Source: Gallibacterium salpingitidis (GTDB lineage: Bacteria > Pseudomonadota > Gammaproteobacteria > Enterobacterales > Pasteurellaceae). Taken from it: a stretch of 46,300 nt of DNA. This document shows positions 1 to 15,000 of this stretch, piece after piece. Made by a program: the position numbers and the translations under genes. Position 1 is the first letter of the stretch. Each line of letters begins with the position of its first letter. Where the stretch lies: positions 1-46,300 of the forward strand of contig NZ_JTJL01000050.1 of the NCBI RefSeq assembly GCF_001678495.1, written 5' to 3'. The notes beneath the pieces were generated by a model. That model did no database searches. It was not told the origin of the DNA and worked only from the letters and a program-made list of their open reading frames with translations.

Positions 1-3000
1 GTACAGGTACAGGTACAAATGGCTCAACTACTACTGGTACAGGAACTAAGAATACACAAAATAATACAACAGCAAGCATAGGTAGTATTACTATCTTAAA
101 TACTAATGTTGTAAATCATTCTAATGTTGATGTAAAAGAATCCGCAAATATTCAAGCTGGTACTGGCGCTAGTGGCGATAATCAAAACGTAGGTATTGGC
201 ATTAAATCAGAATCAAAGAATGACTTTAAAGTGAAAGCGGAGGCTGAAGCTAACGATAAAGATATTCTAGCGTCTGTATTTAATGTTGTGAATTATAATA
301 GTCATGCTAATACAACAATTAATTCAGCTTTAAATGCCACAGGCAATATAGATATTCAATCGTTAAATAATTTTGAAAACAATCAGATTAAAAGTAACAG
401 TAAGATTGGTGTTGGATTTGTAGATAAATTATTAAAACCACTTGCTCCAATATTCGCTAAAATTAATCAAGTAAAAGAAATTGTTGAAAAAGTAGGTGAA
501 GTAAAAGACGCCATTGTTAAACAAGATCCTAAAGAGATTTTTGGTGCTATAAAAGATATTGTAGATGAACAACAAGAAGAAGCTGGTGGCGAAGGAAACT
601 CAGGAAAAAATACTAATGATAATAGTGTTACAGGGCAAGTTAAAAAGGTTATTAATGAAGCCATTAAATCAATGGGAAATAAATTAAGTGGCTCAATAAG
701 TTTCCAATATGTTGATGAGAATAATACTGCTGAAGTTAATATCAATAAGAATGTCACTTCTACAGGTGGAAATGTCAATATCTTAGCCAAAACAGATATG
801 AAAGATGTTTTCATGCCAGTCCATAGCACAACCAATAATGATCCTGAAATTGCAAAAACAACAGCTGGAACAACGGGTTCTACATCTACAACAGGAACCA
901 CTGGTACAGCAACAACAGGGACTACTACAGGAACCACAGGGACTCCTGGTTCGACAAAAGGAGGCAGCCAGCAAGAATATGGTGCTTCACTTGCTGTTTT
1001 AGCTGCAACTATTAAGAACGATAGTAAAGTTACCATTGGCAATGGTACGAAGATTGAAGGACAAAGTGTTGCTATTAAAGGTGAAACACTTAATCCTTAT
1101 GATCGTATAAATCGTACTGTCGAAATTATAGATAAACTTAAAAACACTATAGTAAATATTTTGAAGGATAAACCGATTAATGATGCAAGTGATGCATTCT
1201 CTATAGCACTCAATAAATTAAAAACAGCTATAGACGGATTGAAAGAGCCTGATATAAATAATTTTGATCAATTTATTGATGATATAGCAGGAAATCTTAA
1301 AGATTTGGGAATTGGATTAAAAGAAACTGGAAGTAGTCTTGCTGACAATTTTTCTAATATAAAAGAGGAATATTCTAAACCATTCTTAATTGCTTTTGAT
1401 GAGTTAGTAAAATTAAATTATGAACGTTTTGCTAATTTTATTGTAAGAGCGGAACAGTCAGATGGTAAAGGTGCTAAAAATCAAGAAACAGGTGAGTCTG
1501 CTAAAAAACTAGGTGTTTCTGGTTCGTTTAGTTATACCGATATTACTAATGATAGCAATGTTATCATTGGCAAAAATGCAAATATTGTTTCGAATGGTAA
1601 TAATGGTAGTTTAGATATCAATGCAATTACTAAGTCAGAGTTAGTGACTTTCTCTGGAAATGCAGGAATTAATCCTATCCCTGGTTCACAAGGTACTGCT
1701 ATCGGTGCGAATATTATTTATGCTGGGCAGCATAATAACGGGTTAGCATTAGTTTCAGAGGGAGCAAAACTTACTGGTGCAGTTGTTAATGTCAATAGTG
1801 ATAATAAATTTATGCAAAATAACATTGCGTTTGCATCTGGTAAGTCTGAAGGTAAAGCCTTTGGAGGACTAATTGTCATTGGTAAAGGAGACAGCAATGC
1901 TGTCGCTGTTGTTGATGATGAAGCAGAAATTAAAGCTAAAGATAGTGATACTAAGAATGAAGTTGGTATTAAAGCAAGTAATAATACTATAGTAAATAAT
2001 ATTGCTGCCGGCTATCGAGGTGGTGAAGGTGCAGCGGTTGGCATCGGTGTTGGTATTGGTCTTTATACTAATAATAGTATTGCCGCTATCATGGATATTG
2101 ATAAAGATGCATCTTCATCTTATGTAGTTAATAATTCCTTGAGTGAAGAAGAAAAACAAGCGGTAGAACGTGAAGCCAGTGCATTGGCATTAGTATTAAG
2201 TCGCCTCAATAATAATGAACAAGATTTATTGGGAACATCTTCTATTATTAATGAAAACAGAGGAATTACCGCCAATAAAGTCAATATTGGTAGTACAGCA
2301 ACTGGTTTAATTAATACTATCGGTTTCACCGCAACAGCAGCTTCAGAACCGAAAAAAGATGATGGTGATCGTAGAACAACAGCACAAAAAATAAAAGATT
2401 CCTTCACTGGCAATCTTTCCATTGCAAAAGAAAAACAAGAATCAGCTGCTAGTTTTATTGCAGAGTTTGATGATTTGTTTAGTCTTTCTCCAAGTACATC
2501 TACTTCAAATTCTAATAGTAGTACAAATTCTGGTAATTCTTCTACAAGTACGGGGAATACGGATCCTAACAAAACAAGCTCAGCTACTAGCAAGATAGAT
2601 AAAGTTGATAAGACAATGAGTGGTGAAGGTAATAAAGGATCTAAACCAAATGATATTGTGACAGGGAAAGGTGGTTCGGCTGTTAATAACAATAATGATG
2701 ATCTTGCACATAATAAAGGTAATGCTAAACCTGGTGAGGCAGCGAAAAGCCAAGATGGTAAATCGAATAGCATGAATAGCGGCAGTGTTGCTGATTCAAA
2801 TGCACAAAGTTCACAAGAACAAGCTAAAAGTCAAATTGCTGGTGCAGGTAGCGTAGCTGTTAATATTATTGCTGGTCAAACTATAGCGTTAGCAAATAAG
2901 GCACTGATTAATGTCGTTAGAGATACTACTAACACAGATAATAAAAATACAGTTACTGTAAATGCAACTGATAACGTCTTTATCGGAGCATGGTCAGGCG

Positions 3001-6000
3001 GCGGTGCTTATAGTAAATCTAAAGAAAGTAATAGTTATGGTCTTGCAGGATCTGCTGCAGTTAATAGTTTGAAACGTGATGTTGGCTCATTCATCCATAC
3101 TTCTACCATTAATAATGCAGAGAAAATTATTGCTGAAGCTGTAAAAGATGGCATCGTTGCGTCTGGCGGTTTGGCAGCTGCCATTTCTATGGCGAAAAAT
3201 ACTAGTGTTGCAGCATCTGCAGCTATATCGATAAATTTACAAAACAGCCAAACATCTGCTTTATTAATCAATAATACAATCAATAATTCTGGAAATGTAC
3301 CTTCAGGTAATGAAACAGACATTACCACAAATGCAGTAAATAAAGATATCAATGTTACAGGTGGTATGAATATTTCTTTTGCTAAAAGTAAGTATAGTAG
3401 TGCCACAGCTGCAGGCGGTTCTATTATTGTTAGTGATTTACAAAACCACATTGATAGCGGAATTTATGGCGGAACTTATCGTAAGATAAAAGATATTAAT
3501 GTAGAAGGGGTGCTTGCTACGACCCAAGTTAGTGTTGGTATAGGTGTAGCTGTATCTTCAGGTACTGGTGGCGGAGCATTCCAAGGAACAGTAGTCTATA
3601 ACGGTTTAAGTAATGTTGTAAATTCTGTGATCAAAGGACAAGCTGATATCTCAGCTAGTGGTACAGTGGTTGTTAATGCCCATGATGATAAGGCTGTATT
3701 GAGCAGTGATGAGAAAGATAAAAAGAAATCAGATTATATTCAATTTATGAAGGATAGAGGTATTGATCCAACAGGAGAAGACTACCGTTCAGAATATTCT
3801 TCTAATGAGTCGACAGTTGATCCAGAAGAACAAAAAAATGCTGCTAATCAGAATAAAGATGATAAACAAAAGGCTGATAAAGAAAAATATGAAGCGGATG
3901 GTAAGCAGAAAGCTGCTGAACAAGAATATCAAGCAGAGCTTAAAAATGCACCTATAGGTAATACCATTGTAGTCGGTGGTTTAACAATAGCTGGTAGTAA
4001 AGGCGGTGATGCTGTAGGCGCTTCAGTCGTCGTTAATGATATTGAGAATAAAATGTATGCCAATATCATTGATGCAAATATTACGTCTAAGCATATTGGG
4101 GCTGCATCAAGTGCAAAATCTCTACTAGTTGGCGTAGCTGGCGGTATTGCTGGTGGTAATGGTAAATTTGCTGCGGCTGGTTCTGTAAGTTGGAGCAATG
4201 TAGCAGATCAAGCAATTACAAAAGTGGAAAATAGTACGCTAACGGCAAATAGCATGGATTTTAATGCGGTTAGTAATGCAAGATCAATTAGTGTTGCTGG
4301 TCAAATTGGAGTCAGCAAAGGCTCAGCAGGTTTAGGATTAGCGTTGGCGTATCACGCTTTAGATAATCAAACTAAGGTACTTATCAGTGATTCAACCTTA
4401 ACAAGCCAAAGCGAGTCTGGTTTTGATCTTCTAGCAAATGCACTAAGTCAATCTAAAGTGATTGCAGTGGGTGCCGGTGTGACCGCAAATTTAGGCGGAG
4501 CAGCATTGAATGGTACATTTGCAGTAAATGAAGGAACGAATAATACAGAGGTTATATTAGATAGTAATAATCTTACTAACGTACAAAGTGTTTCAGCGAC
4601 AGCAACAGATGAATCTACTGCGACTGTTGTTGCTGGGGGTGTGACATTAGGGGCTGGTACCGCGGCAAGTGGCGCAGTTGCAATTAATAGTATTGGTGGT
4701 TTTTCAACAAACTCTCAGGATGAAAATGCACAAAGAGTAACAGCTGCAATTAGAAATACAACTATTACTACTGTAAAAAACCCAACCACTATAACCAATA
4801 AAGAGACTAATATCTCTAGAACAGAGATATTAAATTCTAAAATATCATTAAATGCAGTGGATCATTCAAAATTATGGACAATTTCTGCTGGAGCAGCTGG
4901 TTCAACAGGTAGTGTAGCGCTTCAAGGGGTAGCTTCATCTTCAATTGTTAATAAGAATGTTTGGGCAGGATTAGAAAACAGTAATATTTCTGCGGCAAAT
5001 ACTGAAAAACTAGCGCAGGCGAATGTTAATGCTAATGCAGTTAATGAATCTGCTATCAATGGATTTGCTATCGGTGTAGCTGGTAGCGCAGGGGTTGCGG
5101 GCGGTATTGCGATCAATGTGAATCGCATTATACAACATACTAATGCACAAATTATTGGTGGCGATTATCACATTAACAACGTTGAACTACGTGCGAATGG
5201 TAAACCAGAGATTCTATCTGCTACGGTTGGTGCTGCTGGATCTTCTAATGCGGCAGTGGCAGGGTCTTTTGGTACTAATCTGATTACTAATACTGTCAAT
5301 AGCAATATCAAAAATGCGAAGATTAATGCTTTAAGTAATGTTGGCGTATTGACTCAGAGTGATGAACTTATTGCTAATTATGCAGGTGCTGTTGCTGGAT
5401 CTGGCGGTGCAGCGATTGGTCTTACAGTAACTGTTAATAAGATTGATGGTAACACATCTGCAAATGTAGAAAATAGTGATATCAAGGCAAAACAAAATGC
5501 TGATGATATTGACGTTATAACTGCAAATGATGGTATGGATGGTACTAAATTTATTCATGCTGCTATTGAAAAAGCGACATTTGATTCATCAGTGTTAAAC
5601 GGTGGAAGACAATCATCTACATACAATGGTTTAGTAGTTAATAGCTCTGCGACACATAGTATTGCCTCTTCACTTGTTAGTGGAGGCGGTGCCGGTATTG
5701 CTGCTGTAATGGGAACAATTAATGTCAACTTAATTGGTGGTAGCACACAAGCTAAAGTCATTAACACAAATGTCAATACAGGAGATGGTACTTTAGCAAG
5801 TGATATTTCTGTTAAAGCACGCGATTATACTAATGCAGCAGGTTTTACAGGTACAGTTGCAGGTGCAGGTATTGCGTCTGTAGGAGCAGGTTCTGATACA
5901 AATAAAGTAGAACGTACAACAGAAGCCTATTTCTCCAGTAAAGGTAAGACTGCAACAGCTAATAAAGCGAAAAATGTTTACGTTGATGCGTTTTCTCGCC

Positions 6001-9000
6001 AAGCATTATCAACCTTTGATCTAGGCGCAAGCGGTGCCGCTGGTGTTGGTGCAACAGGTATTGTTGTTGTTAATAAATTAAATAGTACTACATCAGCTAA
6101 ACTAGAAAATGTCCACATTAATTATGATAACTTGTATGTTAAAGCTATACACCAAGATGGTATTTATGTCACTAATGCCGCTTTAGCTGGTGGCGGTAGT
6201 GCTGGCTTTGGCTTAAATGTGAGCGTTGTAAAACAAGAATCTAATGTTAATGCTGAGGTCAAGAATAGTGATTTAACAGCTGAAACCGATGAGAATCAAA
6301 CAGAGGTTATCGCTAGCCATACAGGTGAATTAGATACTGTAGTTACTGCTGCCGGTGTTGGTGGTGCAGGAATTGCTGGTGCAGTTGCTGTCAACAATAT
6401 GAAACAACAAGTAAGTTCTACGATTGATAATAGCAATATTAATAGAGGAACAACAAACGTTCATGCGCTCAATAGTACAACGCTTTCCACTAACGGTGGT
6501 GCACTTGGTGCTGGTGGATTTGGTTTTGGTTCAAGTATTTCAGTAAATACATTTAATGATAGAGTGTCAACGTCAATAATTAACCATAGTAAGCTAAACG
6601 TCAAAGATATTGATATTAAGTCAGAAAATAAACGAAATATTGATCAAGTAGTTATTAATGCTGCTGCAGGCGGTATTGCAGTTGGCGCTAATATTATGGT
6701 GACAAATATTGATGCCGATCTTACTGACGCAGAATTAAAAGGAAAATTAAATGAGGTTAATGGTCGTCTTGATGGTGATGCTAAATTTGATGTCAACAGA
6801 TCGAATAATGAGTCAGGAATTTACTCAGATATTTCGAATTCAACCTTAACTGCGAGTAATCAGATCAAAATTAATGCGATTGAGAATAGTGCAACCAGTA
6901 TGCATGGTGGTAGTGTTGCTGGCGGTGGTGCCGCTTTCAATGGAGCAGTAGGTATCTTAAATCGTCATCATAGTACGAAAGTTAATTTTACTGATTCTAC
7001 ACTTTCTAGTGGAACTGTGGTTGTAAAAGCTGAACAGGCAAATCTTAATGGTAAAGGAACTGAACTTAATCTTTATCAAGGAACTGGTGGTGTAATCGCT
7101 ATAGGTGCCGCTTTTGGTAGAGTAACTAATACAGGTACAACTCAAGTTAATGTTACTAACACCTCAATCACCTCTACAGGCGATACTAATATTGATGCAA
7201 AAGATACTTCTAGTACAGCGATCTCTGCTTATGGTTTAACTGGTGGTGCAATTGCAGCTGGTATTATTTATGCGGCTGCTGAGAATAGCAGTAATGTAGG
7301 GGTAAATTTTGATACTAGAAATAGTACAGTTGCAGAAACTATTAGCACAAAGAATTTAGTGGTCAATGCTTCAAAAGAAAATAAAGTTACTACTAAAGTA
7401 GTTGGTGGTGCAGTTGGTTTTGCAGGTGGTGTAGGGCTTAATGCAGAAGCAAAAGATAGTGGTGAAACTTCAATTAAGATTCAAGGTAGCAAATATAAAT
7501 TTATTGGGGAATCTGTTACTTTTGCAGCTCGTAGTAATCCAATAGTTAACCTTAATGCAGGTAGTGCAGCAGCAGGTATGTATGCTGGTCAGGTAACGAG
7601 AGGTTTTGCTTCTGCAACTGGCACAACTGAAGTTGTTGTTAATGATGATAATACTTTTGATGCAAATAACTTAAGTTTTACTGCTGAAACAGGAAAACAA
7701 GGTGGAACAACACCGAATGTAACAGCAAAAGTGGTTGGTGTTTCATTAAGTGGTGCAGTAGGTATTGGTGTTAATATTGCTCAAGTAGAAACAGCGACAA
7801 ATACAAATGTCACTGTTGGTAGAGCTATATATAAAAGCATCAGTCGAAATGCAGCAGGTCAACTAGTAGGAACTGCGCTTAATATTGCAGCTCAAAATTA
7901 TCTTTCTCGTTCAGTTGATATTAGTTCATTAACCGTAGGTGGATTATTTGCCACTGGTAACGGTTCAGCATTAAGCTACGGTACAGATAATATTAATATT
8001 GCTGCTCGTGGCGGTATTATTAATGGTGACAATATTAATAGTAGTGTTGTAAAAAGTTTCACCTTATCAGGATATGGTATCAATAAGGTTAATGCTCTTG
8101 CTAATGGTGATGGTGGTGGTTTAGTTGATATTTCACCATTGTCAGCGCTATCGCAAAATAGACAAACTACTAATGTAACTGCAACGTTGGGTGGTAAATG
8201 GGATGTTAAAGAGAATTTAACTGTTGCTACTACTCAAACAGATGAAGCCGATTTACATGCAGAATCTACAAAAGCAGGTGCTGCTGTGGGTGGCGGTACA
8301 AAAGCAGATAATAGAATTGATGGTAGTAATACCGTGAATATTGAAAATGGTTCGGAAATTACGGCCCATAATTTCGGTGTAAATGCTTTAAATAATATTG
8401 TTACTGGTAAGAATTATGCGTATGAGGTAGAGGGGCAAGTGTTTGCTATTGCTGGAGTTTCTGTTCCTATCAGTAATAGTGAAATAGGTAAGTCGTCTAA
8501 TATTAATATTGGATCAGGTACTAAGATATTTACAACTGGTTATCAATCTTATAATGCATTAACAAATGGAGATTTGAAAAATAAAATAAAAGGAATGGCT
8601 GTAGGAGTTATTGGAGTGCAGGTTGTTAAATCAACCAATGCTCTTAATATAGCGAATAATATTAATGTGGCTGAAAATACAACTTTACATAGTAAAGGTG
8701 ATTTTGAGAATAATGCTACAGATATTAGTTTTAATAGTTCTGATAATATTAAATCTGATTTTAGTTCATATGCTGAAACACCAGCAGGATTGGCTGCAGT
8801 ATTGTATTCGGAAACACAAAATAAATTAACACGTAGTAATTCCGTAAATTTATTAGGAAAAGTAAGAAGTTCTGGTGATTTAAATTTATTAGCTGGTAAG
8901 AAAGGTAATAATGTATCAAATATTGCAATGAATTTAACTGCAGAGGTTGTTAATAATGCAGTTATTCCATTATCATCGAAACCAGTTGTATCTAATCAAA

Positions 9001-12000
9001 TAAATAGTAGCAATCAAGTTATTGTCGGTAATAATGTTGAAGGAGTAGCAACAAAAGATATTAATATTTATGCTGATGATGGTAAGGTAACGGTTAGTAA
9101 AATTTCTAAAGCAAAAACGTGGTTATATACAACAACGGATAAAGGAGAAGAAACTACTCCGGCAGATGTTTCTGGTGATGCTAAGGAAACTAAATCGGTT
9201 AACAATTTTGCCAAAATTAATGGGAAATTAATATCTGGGGCGAATAATACTATTGATATTAGTATTTCTGGGTATAGAGTACCGGATATGTTACTTCTTG
9301 CTGATGGTGAAGGGAAAGATACCAGGGGTTCTTATACCATTACAATTAAAGAAAATGGTGTTGAAAATAAGAATTCCGAATGGAAAAGTAGTATTAGAGA
9401 ATATGATTATAATTATAGTACTGATTTAATTAACCAATATAATGAAGCTACTAAATTAATGAATCAACACTCTAATGATGTTAATAAGACAGCATATTTA
9501 GGGTATCTATCTACACGTCAACGTTTACTTAGTACTATGAAAAAATATGGATTGGTAGATGAGGATGTGTCAGCTGAATCAACAATAACAATTAATCCTA
9601 ATAATGTCAGAAAATATAGTGCTGTTGGTATTGATAACATTTTTGTTAGTGGTGGTAGTATTAACATTACCTCTAATAATTTGATTGGTGAAAACAAAGA
9701 TTCATCGTTACAGGCAAATGGTTCACCAACTATTAATGTGACGAATAATTCTAATGCAGTTCTTACAGTAAGTAATCTTAAAGTGGGTAACGCAGGCGGA
9801 GCTATTCGCTTTAATGGAGAGGTATTAGATAATAATGCACTCAACACTATCCAAAATAAAAATCAAGATAAAGCACAAAATACAACTTTTGGTAAGATAA
9901 CTTCTATTGCTGAAGGTGGTGGTATTGTATCTATTATTAATAATTCGGCTGGAAATAGAGTGGTAAAATCTGCATATAATTCTGCACGTACTGATAATTA
10001 TAAACCACTAGGTATGGTTATTGTTTCAGGAACATTAACGAGTGGGGAAGGAAGGAATAATGTTAATGGTCGGATTACTATTAATAATAATGCTGGAGAT
10101 TTAGAATTAGCACAAAATAGCCAAGTATTGGCGAATACAGTTGAGCTTAAAGCTACAGGTTCTATTGTACAGAATCATGTTAAAGGGTTATTGAGCTTGG
10201 GTGGTGGAACTCCTGAAAGAGCATATGCTGATTATGCACAACAACAGAAAGAAAAAACAGAGGTATATAAGGAGACAGCAGAGAAAACTTCTAGTTTTAC
10301 TGAAACTCCTATTTTAACAGATGGAGTTGAAACAGGTTATGGACCTCGTATTGCTGGAAATAATGTTTATTTATTCGCGGATGTGGTGAATTTAAATGGT
10401 ATTGTACAAAGTGGATACGATACTTATACGGTAACATTAAATAGTCTTTCTGGTAGTAAGCGTCAAGATGGGAAAGTTGTTATTAGTGAAGGTGGTGAAA
10501 GATTAAGAGGCGATGGTATTTATAATTATAATATAGGTGCAGTTTATGATCCTGCTATGGATAAGATTAAATTAGATGATGTTGATGCAGTAGGAGGATA
10601 TATTGAAATTACAGGATCAATTATTGCCACAGAAAATGCTACATTAGTAGTTTCTGATGGTGGGGCAAATATTAATATTGTCAATAATACAGGAAAAACT
10701 CTTGAGCTTGGTAATATTTATAATAATTATCGACAAGGTAAAATTGTTCTAAATAATGGATGGACTAATACAAGAACTGAAATTGTTAAGGAAAATAATA
10801 CGATTAAGCAAAAAAGCATAAATATAAATGATTATGTTAAGTGCTTGGATAAATGCTCAAATTGGTCTACAAAAAATGGCAATATCTATGATCTAGGAAG
10901 TATCACTTATAACTGGACAGAAGGAACAGAAAATACTGCAAAAACTAAATATACATTACAAAAAGAAGGATATCTTTTTGGAGCATTTAAAACTGATCCA
11001 GAAAGTATAGATATTAGAACAATGGAAGGAGTATCAGCTCCTATAGCATTAGGTGTATCGGAATCAGGATTAGCTCCGGGAGCTTATTTATCAAATGATG
11101 ATACTTTAAATACTAGATATAGACTACAATCTATGTATACTTACCTAAATTCAAAACTCAGCAAAGCTGAATTTGAAATGATAAAAGATTATTGGTTCTA
11201 TAGAGTATATGAAGCAACACAATATTTAGAAACTGGTTCGAAACGTACCTATATTCATTCTGTTAAAGCTAATTATCCTGTAACAGCCGAATTTATTGGT
11301 CAGTCTAATGGCGGTAAAATTGAAATTAACAGTAATTCCACTATTACTATTAAAGGTGATATTGAAAATGAAAAATCTGGTGCACTTTTAAGTATTAATT
11401 CTAGCAAAGATATTATTCAAGAAGTAGGTCAATTAAAGACAAATAATCTCTCATTAATAGCTGGTAATAATATTAAAAATATTGAAGTAAAACCTAGTGA
11501 AACGAATGTTGTTAACTTAACAGCTGAATCTAAAGGTAGTAATGGAAATATTAATATTAATGTAATTAAAGGATTTAAAAATAATAATTCATTAGATACA
11601 AAAGTTAATATTATTAAATTAGAAGGTAAAGGTAGTACTCAACTTACTGCATACAGTGATATTTATTCTTCGGATAATAAGACAACAGTGACTGGACGTA
11701 AAATTACTTTAGAAAGTGAAAACGGTAGTATTTATGGTGCAAATGCTTCGTCTTTATTAAAAGTTAATGCAGGTCAATACGCATTAGGTGGCGATCCATT
11801 AAGTGCAAGTATTAATGCTAAAGCGAAAAATGATATTCGCTTAGAACAAACAACTGGCAATATGCGTGTTGGTAATATTACAGCAGGCAATAGTGTTTAT
11901 TTAACGGCAATGAACGGAAGAATTGTTGATGCGTTACCAAGAGGAAAACAAGTTGAAAGTGATGTTACCGATCGATTGATCAAAGGGTGGATTGATGCCG

Positions 12001-15000
12001 GTCTTATTGCTGGTACAAGTGAATATAAAGGTGCATATAAACAAGGTTTAGAAGATGCTGTCACTGATTATGAAGATAGTATGAGAAAAGCCTTTGCTGA
12101 TTATGCGGCATCAGTGCAAGAAGAAAATGAACAAAAAGAGGCAATACAAAAACGACAAGCATATAAAGTTACACAACTTTATGATCGTCGAATAAAAGAA
12201 ATTGAGTCATTATCTGCTAATGATGATGAAAAAAGAGCTTCTATTGAAAAATTAGATAGTATATTTGGCGCAATTAAGAACGACAATGTTAGTGTAGAAG
12301 CTAAGGCAGCTCTTTATAATGATCTTGTAGAGATCGCTAAGTCTGAACAAGATGATCAAACTGGTTTAGGTAAGTTATTTAAAGAAGATCTTCGCCAAGT
12401 GAAAGCTGCTAATGAATCAGTAGCACTATCTGATGTTTCAATTTCAAATGAAGATATCAATAGGTATAGTATTTTCCTTGAAACAGGGTTAATGACAGCA
12501 GAAGCTAAGGCTAATTGGGAAAGTAAAGTAAAAGATACTCAAGCAGCTTTAGATAGTGCATATATAAGCCAAGTTTCAGCTGAAGTCGAAGATCTTTACA
12601 ACCGTCGTAAGGCACAAATTAATGAGATGGCTGCCGGTAAAGATCAAGATGAAGCCTTAGCAAATTTACAAGTCTTTTATAATAATAGAGTGAAAGAAGT
12701 TAACGGTAATCGCACTGTACAATACGATCTTCTCTATCAAGATATTACTTCATTGGCATTATCAGAGAATGGTAGTGATAGCAGTGGTCTAGGTGTGTTG
12801 TTAAAAGCAGATATCTTAGATAAGAAAGGATCATCAGCAAGTAGTATTTCTCTCGCAGATATTAGAACTTATGGTGTTACGAAGAAAGATGCAGCTACTG
12901 TATTAACAACGATTGGTGGAAATATTACTAAAGAGGAAGCATTAAATAATCAACAAACATTACGTCAGTATCGATTCACTCAATCTCATGAGAATTTAGC
13001 AAGTCTGAAAGGTACGTTGCTGAAAGTTGTTAGTGAAAGTGATCTATCTAATTTAGTAAGCCAAGCTAATCAATCAGCTAGTGATGTTACTGCTGGAGGA
13101 AGTAGTTTACAAACCGCAACAAATAGCTTTATCAATAGTGTTAAAACTAAAGATACAAATTATCAAGCATTAGTAAGTGCGAGAGATAATCCTCAGTATA
13201 AATGGACACAAGATCAATTGCTCTATGCGATTAGCGATGCGATGTATAACAAAGAAACATTATCAACAGATTCAGAGTTAAAACGTGCTAATATTTCGGC
13301 AAAACAAGTTACATTAACTGGTCTTGGTGTCGGTATTGATGAAGCTCCGAGTGACCCAATTGCAATTAAAGGATTAGGTAATCGTATTGATGATTTGAAG
13401 AAATTAGCAAATGCAGAAGTATCTGATGTTGAATTAACTAAAGATAAATCAGCCTTTATCATTAAAGGTAAAGTACCACTTGGTATTTTTACTGATCAAT
13501 TAAATATTAATACTACTGGAAGTAATGTGTATGTTGCAGGACGTAGTAATGAAAATGATGCTTTAGCAGCAATTAATATTGGTACCATAGATGCTGGTCA
13601 AGGGGATATCCGTATTTTAGGTAAAGCTGGTGTTTATAATGGTTTATCTGATGCAGAAACGACTAACTTTATTGGAAAAGATTTATTGCTTGAAGGCGGT
13701 GAACAAGGAAATGTGGGCGCTGCTGATAAGCCAATGTCATTGAATTTAAAAGGTAACTTAGATGTCAGAGCTATTAATGCTTACTTGATCAATCATTCAT
13801 CAACAAATCCATTATCATTTAATGGTGCATATGTTGTTAATGATTTGATTGTTGATAGTAAAACTGGGTTAGGTTCAGTTGCTGGTGGATTAGGCTATAT
13901 TAATGTAGGCAAGAATTTAACTATTAAGACTGAAGGTGATATAGGGGAAGTTGATAATAGCTTACGAGTATTAGCGAATAATGCATTAATTACTATTGAA
14001 GGCAAAGATGGAAATGCTACTCCTAGAGATGTTTATTTATTAGGTAAATCGCAAGATCATAATGGTATTCTCCATTTAGGAAACATTACTGCAAATACAC
14101 TTATTGTAGATAGTGAAGGTAATTTAGTATTAGGTTCTAGTGAAGACGAAACCTCAGCTCGTAAACAACTTAATATTAAAGATAAAACTGCATTAAGTGC
14201 TGAAAAAATGGTGACTGTTTCTGGAATAGTAAATAGTGAAAAAGATTTAACAATTACGTCTCGTACTGGAAGTGTTCAAGGCAGTGCTAATTCTAATATT
14301 AATGTTGGAAATGTGATTGTTAATACAGCTAAAGGTATTGCCTTAAATCAAGGCAATCATCAAATAAATATTATTAATATTCATAACGTACCGACTCATG
14401 ACAGTATTGATGGTAATGTTCTAGTTAAGACTACCGCAGATGTATTCACTGCCAATATCGATGCACCAGTGATTGGTAATATTAATTTAGAAAACACTAC
14501 TGGTGGTATTAATGTAGCCAGTGAGTTGGTAGCTAAGATTGCTAAAAATAGTGATGGTTCTATTATTGGTGATCGAATTGGTAATATTCTAGTTACAGCA
14601 GGAAAAGGAATTACTAGTAATAGTTCAATTGCTGCAGATGGGTTAGTTCGTTTAGAAAGTAAAAAAGGTAGTATTGATCTTATTGGTAATGTTGAGTCGA
14701 AACAGGCTGATGTTAAATTGCATGCACAGAGTGGTGACAATATAGAAGGTAATATCAATGTTAACGGTCAAATTAAAGCTGAATTAGGCGGTATTACTGC
14801 AGAAACAGATCACGGTAATATTATATTTGGTGGGAATATATTAGCGAAGAACGACATAATTGCCAAAGTGACTAATATAGGTGCGATTACCATCACAGGT
14901 AATGCGCAATCTGATCAAGATGTTAAAGCGGAAACGAAAGCCGGCGATATAGCACTAAATGGCACAGTAACTGCTGCACGAGATGTGTTTACGAAAGTAG

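Noticed and set aside
402..416. 15-base match between a CRISPR spacer (19021-19052) and the adhesin gene
   Set aside because: The match is only 15 of 32 bases, has a mismatch at spacer position 2, and is preceded by AC rather than the I-F CC PAM. Low-complexity AT-rich DNA makes chance likely.
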